From Deltaproteobacteria bacterium (GTDB taxonomy: Bacteria; Myxococcota; B64-G9), in the NCBI GenBank assembly GCA_030591745.1, contig JAUVAM010000168.1:1-7481 (forward strand): DNA of 7,481 nt, written 5' to 3'. The position numbers and the translations under genes are program-made. Each line of letters begins with the position of its first letter. Within the stretch, counting starts at the first letter, position 1. Below, piece after piece: positions 1 to 6,239 of this stretch. The notes under the pieces were generated by a model. That model was not told the origin of the DNA, made no database searches, and was given only the letters and a program-made list of their open reading frames with translations.

Positions 1-890
1 CTGGGATCGCGGAACCAAATTCGCCAGTGTCCTGCTTGGCTGTCTGGCCCCGGGCCTCTGAGCAGCAACCAGGCATTTCTTCTTTGCGCGGAGGCAGCCA
101 CGTGATGGTTCACGGGCAAGTTGCTCGGGCAGGCCTCCGCTTGCCATCGGTCGCCATCAAGGCTCAAAGTCCAGGTCTGGGCCTTTTCAGCTTTCGGGAT
201 GCCCTGGCGGTTATGGACACGGAGGATGTTTGTTTTGGGCTCTGAAAAGAGCAATGGACGCCCTATCCCCAAAGGACCTCCGTCAGTGGCCAGTCTCTTC
301 CATGAGAGCTTTTGAATGTCCAAGGCCCAAATGTCTTGCAGGTGATAATCCGGGGCGCCGGCATAGCCGCCGAAGATGACCAGGCTCTGGGGCGAGTCGG
401 CATCGACTGCTGGAAGCTGGGCCGCGTGCCAGGCCCTGGCTGAAGGCCCGCCTGAGATGTACTCACGCTGCCAGCCGTCTGTCGGCGAGTAGAACCAAAG
501 ATCTTGCAGGAAGTCGATGGCACCGAGCTCGTTGGCTCGGTAGCCTCCATGCAGAAGCAGCCGCCCAGCACCTAAGGCCAAGAGCACGGCCCCGCTGCGG
601 GGACCCGGTGCGGCTTGCTCTGAGAGTTTGCGCCAGCGGAATGGCTTGGTTTTCAGATCAAGGGCCCAGAAATCAGCCAAGAGCCCCTCACCGCCGCGGC
701 CACCGTAAAGATAGAGCGTGTCAGTGGCCATTTCGGTGGCCAACATGGTGTCATATCGGGCTGCCGGTCCCGCTTCCAGGGGAAGTCGGTCGAAGTGCCA
801 GTTCGCTCCAATCTTGTCGTCATCGGCGGTACAGGCGGAAAGGGACGCAAGCAGCAACAAGCAGAGGATCGGGTTGCGGATCTGCATCAT
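1..890 (-). CDS. Kelch-repeat outer-envelope lipoprotein (C-terminus beyond window)
   Basis: An open frame of 296 codons runs off the left edge without a stop, so the gene is partial at its 3' end. The N-terminus is a lipoprotein signal: a short hydrophobic stretch of Leu, then lipobox L-S-A-C with Cys20 as the predicted lipidated residue, followed by an acidic D-D-D linker. The mature part shows kelch-type beta-propeller blades: Gly-Gly pairs at 63-64, 115-116 and 174-175, each preceded by hydrophobic residues (YLYGG, LLLHGG, LVIFGG) and followed by D-x-W positions (W75, W132, W188). At least three blades are visible; a full propeller would need more beyond the window. Two ATGs are adjacent (890 and 887); the GAGGA at 895-899 is spaced better for the second. 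The gene lies 22 bases after the upstream lipocalin-like gene and is probably the last or a late operon member. Kelch propellers usually bind proteins or glycans; no enzymatic motif is seen. Confidence 0.85.
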   Translation of the reverse strand, partial: MMQIRNPILCLLLLASLSACTADDDKIGANWHFDRLPLEAGPAARYDTMLATEMATDTLYLYGGRGGEGLLADFWALDLKTKPFRWRKLSEQAAPGPRSGAVLLALGAGRLLLHGGYRANELGAIDFLQDLWFYSPTDGWQREYISGGPSARAWHAAQLPAVDADSPQSLVIFGGYAGAPDYHLQDIWALDIQKLSWKRLATDGGPLGIGRPLLFSEPKTNILRVHNRQGIPKAEKAQTWTLSLDGDRWQAEACPSNLPVNHHVAASAQRRNAWLLLRGPGPDSQAGHWRIWFRDP

Positions 891-892
891 GC

Positions 893-916
893 TGTCCTCA
901 TGTCAGATGTCCTCAT
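893..916 (-). repeat. Direct repeat of a Shine-Dalgarno-like 9-mer before the kelch gene
   Basis: On the minus strand ATGAGGACA occurs at 916-908 and again at 901-893, a 15-base period. The first copy contains the TGA stop of lipocalin-like gene B (915-913); the second supplies the GAGGA ribosome site of the kelch lipoprotein gene. The upstream ATGs in these copies open only a short frame (ending in the TGA that overlaps the real start), so they could act as decoys or in translational coupling. It may also be chance at this length. Confidence 0.5.
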
Positions 917-2019
917 GTTCCATTGAATTCGATGTGGCAGCGACCCGGACTGAGTTGAGGCTTAAATAGTCCGGCTTCCGTCTCCAACTCAACCGAAAAT
1001 ACACAATCAAAGAGATAGTCGTAGGCCTGGTTGAGCATCCGACTGGCTCTGCTGGATAGACTGTCCAGTTTGGCTGCGGGGTCTTCCTTGCTAAGCAGCG
1101 CGCCCAGCATCACGTCGAGCCTTGCCGAGTGAAGACCCTTTGGGCGAAGGCTTAGACCTCCATCAATGCGCCCCTGCAGATGCCTGGGCATGATGACATC
1201 AGGACCTTGGTTGTCATCGCGGATGAAGGCTGAAAGTCGCCAGACCAGACGCGTGGATGCCAGGCGCAAACCCTCATCATCAGCTAAAATACACCATGTC
1301 TCTTGCCGGGCAGCGTGCTTGGCCTTCATCTCCAAAATTTCGCAATGGAGGCTCGCGTGTTTTCCCGTGCTGCGGATCAGGATTCGACGACGCCAAAGTC
1401 GATGCGCGGGCTGATCGCTTCGTTGATGGCTGATCCATCCCAGACCCGAGAATGTCCGGACTTTGTCTTTCAACTCAATGCGTCCTTTGACTTTGCCTCT
1501 TGGGTTGGGCAGGGCCAGGCTGCTTCGTCCGTCAGCAAGAAATCCGGGTTGCCATGCGGGTGCCAGGTTCTGAAAATCCAGATCCACCTTCATCTCCGGG
1601 CAATGTATGCTGAGGTTCTGCCGCTTCAGGCCAAGCAGGGCTTGGGCACGACCCATCACGATGCGAGCTTCTCCCGTATCCGCATCCAGACGCCCATTCC
1701 AGGTGTCAGGCTCCAAGACCCCTCGACAAGTGGTCTTTTTGCCCTCGGGACTCGTGTGCAGCAAGTAGAAAGCGGCTTTGTGGTCATTGAGACCCTGGTT
1801 GGAATGTCGAAATTCGGCCCGGATGAGATTTCCGGTCGAATCCAAGGCTTCGAAGGTCCAGCGTTCGCGCATGCCCTCGTCGTCGTTTTGGGAAGGCAGC
1901 CAGTCGGCCGGGCTTGGGGCGTGGTCTTTGGGTTCCTCGATCGCCAGGCCGGCGGTGCTCCACCCAAGGCCGAAGACAAGCAAGCTCACCCACAGGGGCG
2001 TATGTGTTTTCGAATGCAT
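913..2019 (-). CDS. Exported lipocalin-like protein B (divergent paralogue of the preceding gene)
   Basis: A 368-residue protein. Residues 1-26 look like a Sec signal peptide (basic/polar start, hydrophobic core, probable cleavage after G-L-A at 26), so it should act in the periplasm. It aligns along its length with the 360-residue protein encoded just upstream: shared N-D-H-K-A-A-F (78-84), two early cysteines (98 and 140), P-R-G-K-V (173-177), G192-x-G194-x3-H198, H206 and a late D-Y-x3-C (Cys339). I infer the two-lobed lipocalin-like fold of the CrtC/AttH/Svf1 superfamily. Relative to its sister, the central motif is eroded (PHK is replaced by AHR, and RRW by WRRR), so ligand or function may have changed. 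I chose the ATG at 2019, which overlaps the upstream stop as TGATG. A TTG one codon earlier is possible, but no good ribosome site supports it, suggesting translational coupling. Existence is sure; the fold assignment is moderate. Confidence 0.85.
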   Translation of the reverse strand: MHSKTHTPLWVSLLVFGLGWSTAGLAIEEPKDHAPSPADWLPSQNDDEGMRERWTFEALDSTGNLIRAEFRHSNQGLNDHKAAFYLLHTSPEGKKTTCRGVLEPDTWNGRLDADTGEARIVMGRAQALLGLKRQNLSIHCPEMKVDLDFQNLAPAWQPGFLADGRSSLALPNPRGKVKGRIELKDKVRTFSGLGWISHQRSDQPAHRLWRRRILIRSTGKHASLHCEILEMKAKHAARQETWCILADDEGLRLASTRLVWRLSAFIRDDNQGPDVIMPRHLQGRIDGGLSLRPKGLHSARLDVMLGALLSKEDPAAKLDSLSSRASRMLNQAYDYLFDCVFSVELETEAGLFKPQLSPGRCHIEFNGT

Positions 2020-3101
2020 CAAGGGTTGATGATAAAGTACTGATAGTCGCCTTCTCCTTGCAGCTTGGAGGACCCTGCAGTGGAGGAGAAGGTTAGCTGG
2101 TAGGCGCAGTTCATCCGATAGTCACGGGGTCTGGACACGCGCCTGGCGACGGCGCGGACCAGGGCACCCCATGAGGCCGTGGGATCCTTGATGCTCTTCA
2201 GGCTGGTCATCAAAACCTGACCTTCCAATTTGGTTTGTCCCTCGCTGGCCTTGATGCTCACCCGTCGAGGGATGCGATAGCCTTCTTCGGATTTTTCGTC
2301 CTTGATGAAGCCATCGAAGCCGTAGCGCACCTTGGCGGTGGCGATGTGTCGACCCTTGGAACTGAGCAACATGACCCAACCATGTCGATCACCCGCGTAT
2401 TTGATCGGGGTCTGCAATTCGGCCATGAGGATGGAGATGTCCTTGGTCACGTGCTTGAAGCGGAACCAGCGTCTGATGCTTTTGTGGGGTGCCATGGTGG
2501 TGTAAGAGTGGTCGGCGTGGCCCCAGCCATGGATGGGGATGGTCTTGCCGCCGATTTTTGCGCTGCCTGAAACCTTGGCCCTTGGGCTGGTGAACATCAT
2601 GTTGTAGATTCCGTCTTGGCCGTAAACGAGCATGCCGCCGCCTGGCCGCAAGGGTGCCACCTCGTTGTCAAAGCGCAGATCCATGGTCATGGCGTCGCAT
2701 TGCGCGTGGATGTTGAGACCCTTCAGGTCACCCGAGATCTTGTTTTTGCCTGCCTGGATGGAAAACCCCTGCTTGCTCCAACTCCATTCGTCTGAATCGA
2801 ACTCCACTTTGCACTTGGTTTGGGTTCCGTCCGCGTGTTTGTAGGCGGCCTTGAAGGTGGCTTTGTGATCCCCGAAGCCCACGTTGCTGATGATGAAGTC
2901 GACCCCCACGAAATGTCGACCCTCGTCGTTCCATACTCCTTGGCTCCACTGCTCCCCGTACCACTCCATGCTGTGTGGGTGGGGTCGGAAGTCGGCCAGT
3001 TTGATGGGTTTTTCCTTGCCGAAGGGCGTGACACCGCCGGCCCAGACCGAAGGGGCGAGCAGGATGAAAAGACCTATCCATGGGAAACGTTTTTTTGTCA
3101 T
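2019..3101 (-). CDS. Exported Svf1/CrtC-type lipocalin-like protein A
   Basis: A 360-residue protein with a clear signal peptide: K-K-R start, hydrophobic residues 8-19, probable cleavage after S-V-W-A at 21. The mature protein is rich in beta-strand-like alternation. Its central segment has G192-W-G-H-A-D-H198, then M-A-P-H-K (203-207), R-R-W (210-212) and, after a short gap, an A-E-L-Q-T-P stretch (227-232). This order resembles the junction between the two lipocalin lobes in yeast Svf1 (H-x-M-K-P-H-x-A-x-x-W) and the G-x-x-x-D-H motif of CrtC/AttH proteins. Family members bind or act on hydrophobic molecules: Svf1 handles ceramide and CrtC hydrates carotenoids. Only three cysteines occur (97, 135, 332), all at positions kept in the downstream paralogue. 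GGAG at 3109-3112 is seven bases before the ATG. The gap to the CDP-alcohol transferase gene is 16 bases. Role inferred: periplasmic carrier or modifier of the product made by the upstream enzymes. Confidence 0.85.
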   Translation of the reverse strand: MTKKRFPWIGLFILLAPSVWAGGVTPFGKEKPIKLADFRPHPHSMEWYGEQWSQGVWNDEGRHFVGVDFIISNVGFGDHKATFKAAYKHADGTQTKCKVEFDSDEWSWSKQGFSIQAGKNKISGDLKGLNIHAQCDAMTMDLRFDNEVAPLRPGGGMLVYGQDGIYNMMFTSPRAKVSGSAKIGGKTIPIHGWGHADHSYTTMAPHKSIRRWFRFKHVTKDISILMAELQTPIKYAGDRHGWVMLLSSKGRHIATAKVRYGFDGFIKDEKSEEGYRIPRRVSIKASEGQTKLEGQVLMTSLKSIKDPTASWGALVRAVARRVSRPRDYRMNCAYQLTFSSTAGSSKLQGEGDYQYFIINP

Positions 3102-3108
3102 ATCGGTG

Positions 3109-3112
3109 CTCC
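3109..3112 (-). promoter_or_regulatory. Ribosome binding site of lipocalin-like gene A
   Basis: GGAG on the minus strand, seven bases before the ATG at 3101 and inside the 16-base gap after the CDP-alcohol transferase stop. Confidence 0.6.
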
Positions 3113-3117
3113 GAAAG

Positions 3118-4329
3118 CTAAGACGTTTTTTCGTCTGCGATCTTCAAACGGCGATCTTCCTCTCGCCATTTGGCCATTTGGCCCAAGAAGGTGACCAGGG
3201 CGCCGATGAGGCCCAGGGCCGAAAGAATGGGCACCAACCAGACGACCCCGGCGATGGCCAAGACCATGAACAACAAGCCGTACAAATCCCGCTTCAAGAA
3301 AGGCTCGAGTTTGGCCACCAGGGCGCCCAATCCTTTTTTCTCGTCGTCTTTTTGGAAATCCCATTCAAAGCCCAAGAGGGTGCCGGTTTTGAAGCGCACG
3401 ATGAGCTGATGGTACATCAGGCCCACGACCAGCAAATCCAGGAACATCGCGGCACCACCCACCCACAAAATCCAATGCCATCCCGTGGCGCGCCAGACGC
3501 CGATGGTCACGCCGGCGATGTATACGAAGTTGGTGGTGTCATCGCTGATCGTGTCCATCCATTGGCCCGACTTCGTTCCAAGAAACTTCACCCTGGCGAT
3601 TTCGCCGTCCACGCCGTCCAAGATGCTGGCCAATTGGTAGAGCACGCCGCCGATGGCTATCCACATCCAGGTGCCGAAGGCTGAAAACACGGCCGAGGCA
3701 AATCCCACCATCAAGGTGAACAGGGTGACCCAGTTGGGGTGAATGGGGCCAATCGAGACGATCTTTGAGAGACTCAGAGACACGGGTCGGTTCAGGTGCA
3801 CCGAGAACCAGCCATCCGATGTTTTGATGAGCGAACGCCAGATTTTTTTGGCCGCGGCCTTGTGCTGCTCGGGAAGTGCCGCCTCCATGGCGAAACCCTT
3901 GTTTTTTAGTTCAGCTCCTGGTTCGGCGGGTGAACCGGGTTCTGACAAGAGATCCAAGCCGATGGATTTTCCGTCGTGTTGTAATGCGCCCATTTGCTCA
4001 CAGGCCAGGGCTTCTTTGAGCCAATTGTTATGGAAAAGCCGGGTCCCGTGAATCCTCAACAAGGGGCCGGAAAGCCCCTCGAGTTTGTTTTCCTCATCCG
4101 CGTGGACGGACCAGTGGGGCAGGCGCCGGTCGTCTTTCAGCAGCTGCAAATGTTCTTCCACGGTCGGTCCCATGGCCTTGGGGCAAAAGACGAAAACGCG
4201 AGTTGCGCCCTGAGCCTTGACGGCCATCAGGTTGCGCTCGATGAGGCTAAGACCCGCCACTTTTTGCAGCGGCCAGTTCTCCGGAGCGTTTTTTAGCTCC
4301 GGCAGCATGATGAGGGCGGTCGTGATCAT
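3118..4329 (-). CDS. CDP-alcohol phosphatidyltransferase with degenerate N-terminal nucleotidyltransferase-like domain (DIPP synthase-like)
   Basis: A 403-residue, two-domain protein. Residues about 200-390 form the membrane domain of the CDP-alcohol phosphatidyltransferase family, with the full signature D241-G-x2-A-R246-x8-G255-x3-D259-x3-D263 and about six hydrophobic helices. These enzymes transfer a phospho-group from a CDP-alcohol to an acceptor hydroxyl at the inner membrane, using divalent metal held by the aspartates. The preceding S-D-G-W (171-174), L-N-R-P-V-S (179-184) and H-P-N-W-V-T (197-202) resemble the linker of bifunctional IPCT/DIPP synthases. Residues 1-165 look like the matching GT-A nucleotidyltransferase fold (P-L-x-K-V-A-G at 20-26, then a helix and V-F-V-F strand), but the G-x-G-T-R loop is missing, so this domain is probably inactive. 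The missing activity is encoded by the gene just upstream, 4 bases away. Acceptor and donor are unknown; di-inositol phosphate or phosphatidylinositol phosphate chemistry is a family precedent, not a proof. Confidence 0.93.
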   Translation of the reverse strand: MITTALIMLPELKNAPENWPLQKVAGLSLIERNLMAVKAQGATRVFVFCPKAMGPTVEEHLQLLKDDRRLPHWSVHADEENKLEGLSGPLLRIHGTRLFHNNWLKEALACEQMGALQHDGKSIGLDLLSEPGSPAEPGAELKNKGFAMEAALPEQHKAAAKKIWRSLIKTSDGWFSVHLNRPVSLSLSKIVSIGPIHPNWVTLFTLMVGFASAVFSAFGTWMWIAIGGVLYQLASILDGVDGEIARVKFLGTKSGQWMDTISDDTTNFVYIAGVTIGVWRATGWHWILWVGGAAMFLDLLVVGLMYHQLIVRFKTGTLLGFEWDFQKDDEKKGLGALVAKLEPFLKRDLYGLLFMVLAIAGVVWLVPILSALGLIGALVTFLGQMAKWREEDRRLKIADEKTS

Positions 4330-4333
4330 GGCT

Positions 4334-5071
4334 CTATTTATGCCCCCAGTCCTCGGTCAGGAGTTTTTCCGCGTTGCCCAGCATGTCGGGGGTGTCCACG
4401 TCCTGCCAAAGCGCCGGCCCGATGTCCACCACCCGGGCTTGACCTTTGGCCCCCAGGGCCCGGACGCCGTCCGACAGGCTGCAGTCGCCGTCTTCCATGA
4501 CGGACTTGAGCGTGGGAAAAATGGCAGGCGGGCAAACAAAAAGACCCGTGTCCACGGCATTGAAATCTGAAAGCTGTTTGTCGATGGCCGCGATGCGACC
4601 GTCTTCGGTTCTCACCTTGGTGGCATCGTCCATGTCGAAGACTTGCTCGAGTTTCTTGTCCACGGCCAGGTACAGGCAGTCTTCATCTTCGGCCCCATCC
4701 ATCAGCCGTCGAATCATGTCGGGCTGAAAGAGGTGGTCCGCCATGGAGAGAAAAAAGCGTCCTTCGATTTCGTCTTTGGCCTTGTACAGGCTGACGCCGT
4801 TGGATAGCGCCCAGTCCGGGTTGTCGACTAAGTGCAGCTTGCAGTTGGCAGGGACTGCCGCCTTGAGACCAGGTATCAGGTCTTCCTTGTGAAAACCCAC
4901 CACCACGAAAAAATCAACCACGCCCGCCTTGGCGAAGGCCTCCATGACGTAGGCTATCAGGGGACGGCCCAAAAGTGGATAGAGGGGCTTGGGTAGTTCC
5001 TGATCGTCTTTTCGCAGTCGGGTGCCTTGTCCCGCGGCCAATATCACGGCCTGTGTAATTTTTTTGCTCAT
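4334..5071 (-). CDS. Inositol-phosphate-cytidylyltransferase-like nucleotidyltransferase
   Basis: A 245-residue cytosolic enzyme of the NTP-transferase GT-A fold, full length for a single-domain member. It has the nucleotide loop A-A-G14-Q-G16-T-R18, the L-P-K28-P motif with the catalytic-type lysine, a metal aspartate in M-A-D112-H113, and late acidic residues in W-Q-D224-V-D226-T-P. The stretch N91-G-V-S-L followed by F-F-L-S-M-A-D-H, and the later D-A-T-K-V, A-V-D-T-G-L-F and S-L-S-D, match what I recall of inositol-1-phosphate cytidylyltransferase (CTP plus inositol 1-phosphate to CDP-inositol) better than LicC-type choline or hexose-1-phosphate enzymes. The sugar or polyol specificity is not certain. 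I chose the ATG at 5071 because AAGGA at 5080-5084 lies eight bases before it; an in-frame TTG at 5077 is too close to that site. It sits 18 bases after the radical SAM gene and 4 bases before the CDP-alcohol transferase gene, its likely partner. Confidence 0.9.
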   Translation of the reverse strand: MSKKITQAVILAAGQGTRLRKDDQELPKPLYPLLGRPLIAYVMEAFAKAGVVDFFVVVGFHKEDLIPGLKAAVPANCKLHLVDNPDWALSNGVSLYKAKDEIEGRFFLSMADHLFQPDMIRRLMDGAEDEDCLYLAVDKKLEQVFDMDDATKVRTEDGRIAAIDKQLSDFNAVDTGLFVCPPAIFPTLKSVMEDGDCSLSDGVRALGAKGQARVVDIGPALWQDVDTPDMLGNAEKLLTEDWGHK

Positions 5072-5079
5072 GTCCAATG

Positions 5080-5084
5080 TCCTT
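5080..5084 (-). promoter_or_regulatory. Ribosome binding site deciding the nucleotidyltransferase start
   Basis: AAGGA on the minus strand, eight bases before the ATG at 5071 and just after the radical SAM stop codon. It is only two bases from the alternative TTG at 5077, so the ATG is the better start. Confidence 0.6.
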
Positions 5085-5089
5085 GTCGT

Positions 5090-6004
5090 CTATCTGCCCA
5101 GCGCTTGTTTGCGCCATTCATCCAGCTTGCTGTTGGTGCGGGCGCAGCCCAAGGTACAGTAAGGGTTGCAGGGCTTGTACGTGTTGAACTGTTCTTTTAA
5201 GTCTTCGTCCGAGTAGCTCAATAAATCTCGCGAAAAACGTTTCCGGGTTTGGGAACAGCGGAGTAGCTGCCCATCTTCGTCCACGTAGATGTAACGACTG
5301 CCGGCCCGGCATTTGAAGGGGGCCTTTTGGCCTTGCACCAGCTTGGTCCGGTAGCCATGGGCCTCTGTGGCACCTGAGCCCAGGTATTCTTGAAGATCCC
5401 GGAACAATTTGATGTTTTCCGGGTTGAGCATGAGCGTGCCCTCGCCGTCGTGCAAGAGCAAAACCCGAGGCTTGAAACCCTGCTCCTTGGCAAAGCGCAC
5501 GACCTCTTTCACTTCTTCCGGCGGCGCCGCGCCGATGACCGCGGACAGGGTCACGCGGAATTTGGCCAGGCGAGCCAGCATCTCCAAGCGACTTTTCAGG
5601 GGACGGAGTACCTTGATCGTCACCTCGTTGGGTTCCACCCCGTCGATGCTGATCTGCATGTCGGTCAGGCCCGCCGCGTTCAGGGCGTGGACCTTGGATT
5701 CGTTGAGCAGATAAGCATTGCTGATCATCCAGCGGGCGACAAAGCCCATGCTCTTGGCCTCGGCCACGAGGCGTACGATCTGCGGATGCATCAGCGGCTC
5801 GCCGCCGGTCAGCTCCAGGCCCAGGGTCCCCAGATCCCGGATCTTGGCCATGCGGATCATGAGTACGTCGAAGGGTACGGGCTCCGAGTGATCGTCGAAT
5901 TCGTTGCAATATCCGCACTTCAGGTTGCAGCGGCGGGTGACCACCAACTGGGCCAGAAAGGGCGAGTAGGGAATTTTTCGTATGCGATCCAAGACGGAAA
6001 TCAT
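5090..6004 (-). CDS. Radical SAM protein with SPASM/twitch-like C-terminal cysteines
   Basis: A 304-residue cytosolic enzyme. C26-x3-C30-x2-C33 binds the [4Fe-4S] cluster that cleaves S-adenosylmethionine, and G67-G-E-P is the usual SAM-contact motif; S119-I-D-G continues the radical SAM barrel. The C-terminal part holds Cys232 (in C-R-A-G), Cys250 and C279-x3-C283-x3-C287, the layout expected of a SPASM or twitch auxiliary iron-sulphur cluster. Such enzymes modify peptides, sugars, cofactors or lipids; the substrate is not evident here. I chose the ATG at 6004 since AGGAG at 6014-6018 precedes it by nine bases. An upstream in-frame ATG at 6028 (312 residues) has no good ribosome site. As first clear gene of the minus-strand operon, 18 bases before the nucleotidyltransferase, it most plausibly tailors the head group or lipid made by the next two enzymes. 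Confidence 0.93.
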   Translation of the reverse strand: MISVLDRIRKIPYSPFLAQLVVTRRCNLKCGYCNEFDDHSEPVPFDVLMIRMAKIRDLGTLGLELTGGEPLMHPQIVRLVAEAKSMGFVARWMISNAYLLNESKVHALNAAGLTDMQISIDGVEPNEVTIKVLRPLKSRLEMLARLAKFRVTLSAVIGAAPPEEVKEVVRFAKEQGFKPRVLLLHDGEGTLMLNPENIKLFRDLQEYLGSGATEAHGYRTKLVQGQKAPFKCRAGSRYIYVDEDGQLLRCSQTRKRFSRDLLSYSDEDLKEQFNTYKPCNPYCTLGCARTNSKLDEWRKQALGR

Positions 6005-6013
6005 CGATGTGGG

Positions 6014-6018
6014 CTCCT
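6014..6018 (-). promoter_or_regulatory. Ribosome binding site deciding the radical SAM start
   Basis: AGGAG read on the minus strand, nine bases before the ATG at 6004. It lies inside the longer reading option that would start at 6028, which itself has only a weak purine stretch upstream. This favours the shorter protein. Confidence 0.65.
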
Positions 6019-6028
6019 GAATAGGCAT

Positions 6029-6239
6029 CTTCGTCAGGGCCCAAGCTAAACGTCAAATCGTTGGAAATCAAGCAAGAAATCCTCATGGGCCTCTGGTGTC
6101 GCAATGGCCGTGCCAGTTGTGAAGCGTCCGGCCGGGTCCAAGAAAGTCCAAGCACCGTAGAGGTTTGACAGGACCGGGGCGGCGTGCAAAGCTCGCGCGG
6201 TCATACGTTCATAGGGCCGAAAGGCACAGGTGTGGATAA
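6029..6239. promoter_or_regulatory. Divergent intergenic region between the operon and the membrane-protein gene
   Basis: The promoters of both transcription units should lie here, since the two genes point away from each other. I see a perfect TTGACA on the plus strand (6165-6170) and TTGACG on the minus strand (6056-6051), but neither has a convincing -10 element at the right distance. GATAAT at 6235-6240 overlaps the TTG start codon of the plus-strand gene, which makes it a poor promoter for that start. No clear inverted-repeat operator or terminator is visible. Promoters may use other sigma factors. Confidence 0.35.
6046..6204 (-). CDS. Possible small ORF (52 residues) ahead of the radical SAM gene
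   Basis: A frame of 52 codons from ATG at 6204 to TAG at 6046, ending 41 bases before the radical SAM start. A GTG at 6249 would extend it to 67 residues but would overlap the divergent membrane-protein gene. The product has a mixed N-terminus and an acidic-aromatic tail (E-D-F-L-L-D-F-Q-R-F-D-V) with no cysteine, membrane segment or recognised motif in the 52-residue form. Third codon positions are only slightly richer in G/C than the region as a whole, and no ribosome site precedes either start. It could be a real leader gene, a small partner or substrate of the radical SAM enzyme, a decayed gene end, or simply chance inside the divergent promoter region. I do not recognise it. Confidence 0.2.
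   Translation of the reverse strand: MTARALHAAPVLSNLYGAWTFLDPAGRFTTGTAIATPEAHEDFLLDFQRFDV

Noticed and set aside
1303..2043. Long plus-strand open frame of 246 codons
   Set aside because: It is antisense to the lipocalin-like gene B, which has a signal peptide, a paralogue and operon spacing; the plus-strand product has no recognisable motif.
3091..3097. Run of T as a possible terminator
   Set aside because: It encodes the N-terminal lysines of lipocalin-like gene A on the minus strand, and no GC-rich hairpin adjoins it.
2884..3684. Plus-strand open frame of 266 codons
   Set aside because: It crosses the junction of two well supported minus-strand genes and its product is low-complexity (His/Gln/Gly rich), typical of an antisense shadow.
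5118..6155. Minus-strand frame of 345 codons overlapping the radical SAM gene
   Set aside because: It is the neighbouring frame of the radical SAM gene; its product is Arg/Gly/Pro rich with no domain, while the other frame has all the radical SAM motifs.
6165..6170. Perfect TTGACA as a -35 box
   Set aside because: The sequence 16-18 bases downstream is GC-rich with no TATAAT-like element, so I do not call a promoter.
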